The notes under the pieces were generated by a model. That model made no database searches. It was not told where the DNA came from and was given only the letters and a program-made list of their open reading frames with translations. DNA of 64,000 nt from Acidovorax sp. MR-S7. Its GTDB lineage: Bacteria > Pseudomonadota > Gammaproteobacteria > Burkholderiales > Burkholderiaceae_C. Positions 61,455 through 64,000 of this stretch are shown here, piece by piece (position 1 is the stretch's first letter; every line of letters begins with the position of its first letter). The stretch is taken from assembly GCF_000400995.2 (NCBI RefSeq), contig NZ_DF238893.1, forward strand, positions 1-64,000. Reading direction: 5' to 3'. The translations under genes and the position numbers were made by a program.

Positions 61455-62217
61455 TCACGCGCCTGCGGGCCGTGCGCGCTGGTGCCACTCGGTGGGCGAC
61501 AGTCCGAAGCGCGTCCGGAACAGCTTGGCGAAGTCCGACGGGCTGGCGAAGCCGCAGCGCCACGACAGCGCGCCCACGTGCAGCCGCGGGCTTCGCACGA
61601 TGAGCGCCTGGGCGCGCTGCAGGCGCAACTCGCGCAGCGCGCCCATCACCGTCTGGCCTTCGGCCGCGAAGGCTTCGTAGAGTCGGGTGCGTGAGCAGCC
61701 CACGCCGCGCGCGATGGCCGCGGCATCCAGGTCGGCACGATGGGCATGCAGCTGCATGAAGCGCAGCGCCGCCGCACGGCGGCCGGCGTGCAGGCTCTCG
61801 TGGGTATCGGCCAGGTCGGTGCTGTTGCCCTGGCGGCCCAGGTTGCGCAGCGTGAGCAGCGCCAGCGCGCGGGTGGCGTCCAGCAGGCCCGCGTACTCGG
61901 CCGCATCGACGTGCCGGGGTTGCCGCGCCAGCAGCGCCAAATGGCCCAGTTGCGCCGCGAGCAACGGCGCCAGGGCGCGCCGCCGCGCGCATGTCGTAGG
62001 CCGTCGACGCCATGGTGCCGAACACGCTGCCGCCGCCGCGCAGCATCAGCAGCTCGACCTCCAGTGCGGCGCCCGGCGGCGGAGGCAGCATCTCCACCCA
62101 CTGGTGCGCACGCTCGCGCCAGGCATCGAAGCGCAGTGCCGGCTCCACGTCGTGGGTGTGCAGGCGCTCCAGCACGCAGGGCGGCGGCAAGGAGGGTGGC
62201 ATGGGGCGGGATTGCAT
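61455..62217 (-). pseudogene. AraC-family regulator broken by an internal deletion and frameshift
   Basis: The N-terminal part (MQSRPMPPSLPPPCVLERLH to STAYDMR) is in one frame from 62217. At about 61980-61990 the coding sense passes to another frame (RALAPLLAAQLGHLALLA), which continues through an intact AraC DNA-binding domain (LSWRCGFASPSDFAKLFRTR) to 61455. Compared with the close paralogue at 63251-64000, about 65 codons are missing at the junction. The C-terminal part alone (169 residues from 61964) could still be made, but a full regulator cannot. Confidence 0.8.
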
Positions 62218-62229
62218 TTTTAGTCTTTT

Positions 62230-62270
62230 GGGCCTGCAGCGCTTGTCCATCCAGCGCAAGCAGCTATCAA
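62230..62270 (+). repeat. Intergenic hairpin repeat, copy 7
   Basis: GGGCCTGCAGCGCTTGTCCA then TCCAGCGCAAGCAGCTATCA. It is close to the consensus with one arm changed (CAGCGC for AAGCGC). It lies between the broken AraC gene and the LuxR-type gene. Confidence 0.8.
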
Positions 62271-62287
62271 AACCATAGGAACCGGTG

Positions 62288-63034
62288 TCAGCACGGCCCG
62301 CTCAGCCACAGGCTCATCAATTCGGCACGGCTGCGCACGCCGAACTTGCGGAACAGCGCCACGACGTGCTGGTGGGTGGTGGAAACAGCCAGGCCCAGCT
62401 GCTCGGCGATGCGCTTTTCCGGCGCCTTGGTCAGCAGCAGCCCGAGCACCTTGCGCTCGGTGGGCGTCAAGGGTGCCCTGGCCACCAGCGGGCCGCTGGT
62501 GAGCATCACCTGCCGGTGGAACCACTTGATACCGCGCAGCGCATAGGCCAGCAGCGCGATCTCGCGTTCGGTGAAGACATGCCGCGCGTAGAACCCGAAG
62601 TGCGATTCGGCGTCGCCGTTGATCGGGAAGCCCACCCAGACCGAATCGACGGTGCCGTAGCGGCCGCAGAAGGCCTGGTAGACCGGGCCGTCGAACCAGT
62701 CCGCGGGCATGTCGCGCCGGTGCCCGTAGGTCCTGAACGTGCCCACGCCGCGCATGGGCAGCAGGAAGGACGGGTCCATGTCGCGGCGGTTCCAGCGCTC
62801 CTGCAGCTCCTTGAACGGTCCGTCCTCCACAGGCGCCTCGAAGGGGTGAAGCAGCCGCGTGACGGCCACACGCCAGCCCTGCAGCGGGTCCCCGACCGCA
62901 CTGCCCGGATCGAAGCGGATCGCCCCGCCCCAGGTCGAGTTCCAGGCACCGACCATGCGGCACAGCCGCTCCTGCAGGTGCCGGGCAGCCGCGTCGGTCT
63001 GGCCCGCATCGAAGTCGGTGATCTCGTCCCACAA
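62288..63034 (-). CDS. LuxR C-terminal-type regulator lacking an ATG start
   Basis: A protein of about 248 residues. The C-terminal LuxR/FixJ-type HTH is clear (LTPTERKVLGLLLTKAPEKR, IAEQLGLAVSTTHQHV, FRKFGVRSRAELMSLWL). The N-terminal part (~1-180) may be a sensory domain. No ATG stands at the 5' end: the frame opens after a TAA at 63059-63061, and the candidates are TTG at 63034 (with GGAGG eleven bases upstream) or CTG at 63052. The coding sense seems to continue up to the stop (ELEDIHRLWDE), so the gene may be N-terminally damaged. Confidence 0.7.
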   Translation of the reverse strand: MWDEITDFDAGQTDAAARHLQERLCRMVGAWNSTWGGAIRFDPGSAVGDPLQGWRVAVTRLLHPFEAPVEDGPFKELQERWNRRDMDPSFLLPMRGVGTFRTYGHRRDMPADWFDGPVYQAFCGRYGTVDSVWVGFPINGDAESHFGFYARHVFTEREIALLAYALRGIKWFHRQVMLTSGPLVARAPLTPTERKVLGLLLTKAPEKRIAEQLGLAVSTTHQHVVALFRKFGVRSRAELMSLWLSGPC

Positions 63035-63250
63035 CCGGTGGATGTCCTCCAGTTCGCCTTACTCCAGCACGCCCGCACCCCTACTGATTAGTGGATAGGA
63101 GCGGCGCGGCTTCGCCACTACGCTCCCGATAGCCATTGCCCGGCGCAGGCCCGGCGTCATTTGCTTTATTCAATCACAGCATTCACCCGTCCGGCCGGCA
63201 CCGGACCGGGTGGCACGGAGGGACGGCACATGGGCCGTGGGGATCGACGA

Positions 63251-64000
63251 TCAGGCACCGCGGCGCAGCGCCGGCTCCATCCACACCCGCCGGTGCCATT
63301 CGGTGGGCGACAGCCCGAAGCGCGCGCGGAACAGCTTGCTGAAGTCCGACGGATCGGCGAAGCCGCAGCGCCACGACAGCGCGCCCACGTGCAGGCGCGG
63401 GCTGTGCTCGACGAACGCGCGGGCGCGCTGCAGGCGCAGCTCGCGCAGGGCGCCCATCACCGTCTGGCCCTGCGCCGCGAACGCCTCGTAGAGCCGGGTG
63501 CGCGAACAGCCCGCGCCGCGCGCGATGACTGCAGCGTCCAGCCCCTGGCGGTGCGCATGCTGCTCCATGAAGCGCAGTGCCGCCGCGTGCCGGCCGGCGT
63601 GCAGGTTTTCTTCGAGGTCGGGCAGATCGGCCGCCTCGCCCTGGCGGCCCAGGTTGCGCAGCGTGAGCAGGGCCAGCGCGCGCGTGGCATCCAGCAGCCC
63701 CGCGTATTCCACCGCACTGACCCGGCCGGGCTGGCGCGCCAGCAGCCCCAGGTGGGCGAGCTGCGCGGCCAGCGCCGGGGCCAGGGCGCAGCGCTGCGGC
63801 GTCAGCAGCAGGTTGCCCGGCTCGCGCCCCAGCGCGGCCAGCACCACGCTGCGCGGCAGCGCCACGTAGGTCTGGCGCGCGCCCTCGCCCCAGTGGTAGC
63901 AGGCCTCCTGCCGGGGAGCGTACAGGCCCAGCATGCCCGCCGTGGCGTGCTGGTGCTCGCCGGGCGCGGCGTTCAGCCGCATCTCCCCGGCTTCCAGCAG
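63251..64000 (-). CDS. AraC-family transcriptional regulator (N-terminus beyond window edge)
   Basis: The visible 249 codons include a sensor part (LGLYAPRQEACYHWGEGARQ; LALLTLRNLGRQGE) and an AraC DNA-binding domain with LYEAFAAQGQTVMGALRELR and LSWRCGFADPSDFSKLFRAR, ending FGLSPTEWHRR. It enters from the right edge; the ATG at 63982 is internal. It is closely similar in protein and DNA to the broken gene at 61455-62217, marking a recent duplication around the LuxR gene. The 216 bases between it and the LuxR gene show no gene. Confidence 0.88.
   Translation of the reverse strand: MLEAGEMRLNAAPGEHQHATAGMLGLYAPRQEACYHWGEGARQTYVALPRSVVLAALGREPGNLLLTPQRCALAPALAAQLAHLGLLARQPGRVSAVEYAGLLDATRALALLTLRNLGRQGEAADLPDLEENLHAGRHAAALRFMEQHAHRQGLDAAVIARGAGCSRTRLYEAFAAQGQTVMGALRELRLQRARAFVEHSPRLHVGALSWRCGFADPSDFSKLFRARFGLSPTEWHRRVWMEPALRRGA

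Overview
The window is a gene-dense, very GC-rich chromosomal segment that reads as a Comamonadaceae-type betaproteobacterium (Acidovorax/Alicycliphilus/Delftia-like). The evidence is strong G/C third-position bias, five Bug-type (tripartite tricarboxylate) solute receptors, many IclR/LysR-controlled catabolic gene sets, a porin-glnK-amtB nitrogen operon behind a sigma-54 promoter, and a recurring short hairpin repeat (core GCGCTT...AAGCGC, flanked by GGCCTCCA and AGCTA) between genes. The assignment is inference from gene content; no rRNA or tRNA gene was seen. No gap between genes exceeds about 300 bases.

Left part (1-16 kb). A partial MFS transporter diverges from a LysR regulator that overlaps a nitronate monooxygenase. 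Next comes a cell-surface sugar cluster: three glycosyltransferases and an O-antigen-ligase-like protein on the minus strand, diverging from a second OCH1-like transferase. Housekeeping genes follow: zinc-finger protein, ilvE, a small membrane protein, a MocR-type regulator, an acyl-CoA-dehydrogenase-like protein with ccoG, and radA.

Middle (15-31 kb). A PanE-like reductase, a GST and a 3-hydroxyisobutyrate-dehydrogenase-like protein lead to an IclR/Bug receptor/fumarylacetoacetase set that ends in a hairpin terminator. Then come a di-haem cytochrome c peroxidase, alr diverging from lplT, an EamA transporter, a small lipoprotein, a glutathione peroxidase whose only well-placed start codon is ATC, a ProQ/FinO protein, and glcE and glcF with a YoaK-like membrane protein between them.

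Catabolic region (31-52 kb). Several small degradation units lie side by side: aldehyde dehydrogenase diverging from Bug receptor/aldo-keto reductase/IclR; NDP-forming acyl-CoA synthetase/Bug receptor/acyl-CoA dehydrogenase; MmgE/PrpD. A two-gene island with a DUF6036-type nucleotidyltransferase interrupts them. An eight-gene tightly overlapping operon follows (SCP2-like protein, alpha/beta hydrolase, two 3-HIBADH-like dehydrogenases, ABC-type receptor, lactonase-like metallohydrolase, Bug receptor, aldehyde dehydrogenase). It looks like a complete but uncharacterised route for a lactone- or ester-containing acid. An orphan HigA antitoxin, a LysR regulator and an SMP-30 lactonase close this stretch.

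Right part (52-64 kb). The amtB-glnK-porin operon has a near-consensus sigma-54 promoter and diverges from comM. An IclR regulator diverges from a TauD-type dioxygenase/MetX-like hydrolase/Bug receptor operon across a perfect GCGAACA-TT-TGTTCGC palindrome. After a glycerophosphodiesterase, the window ends in a pair of duplicated AraC regulators (the first broken by an internal, frame-shifting deletion) flanking a LuxR-type regulator that lacks an ATG start.
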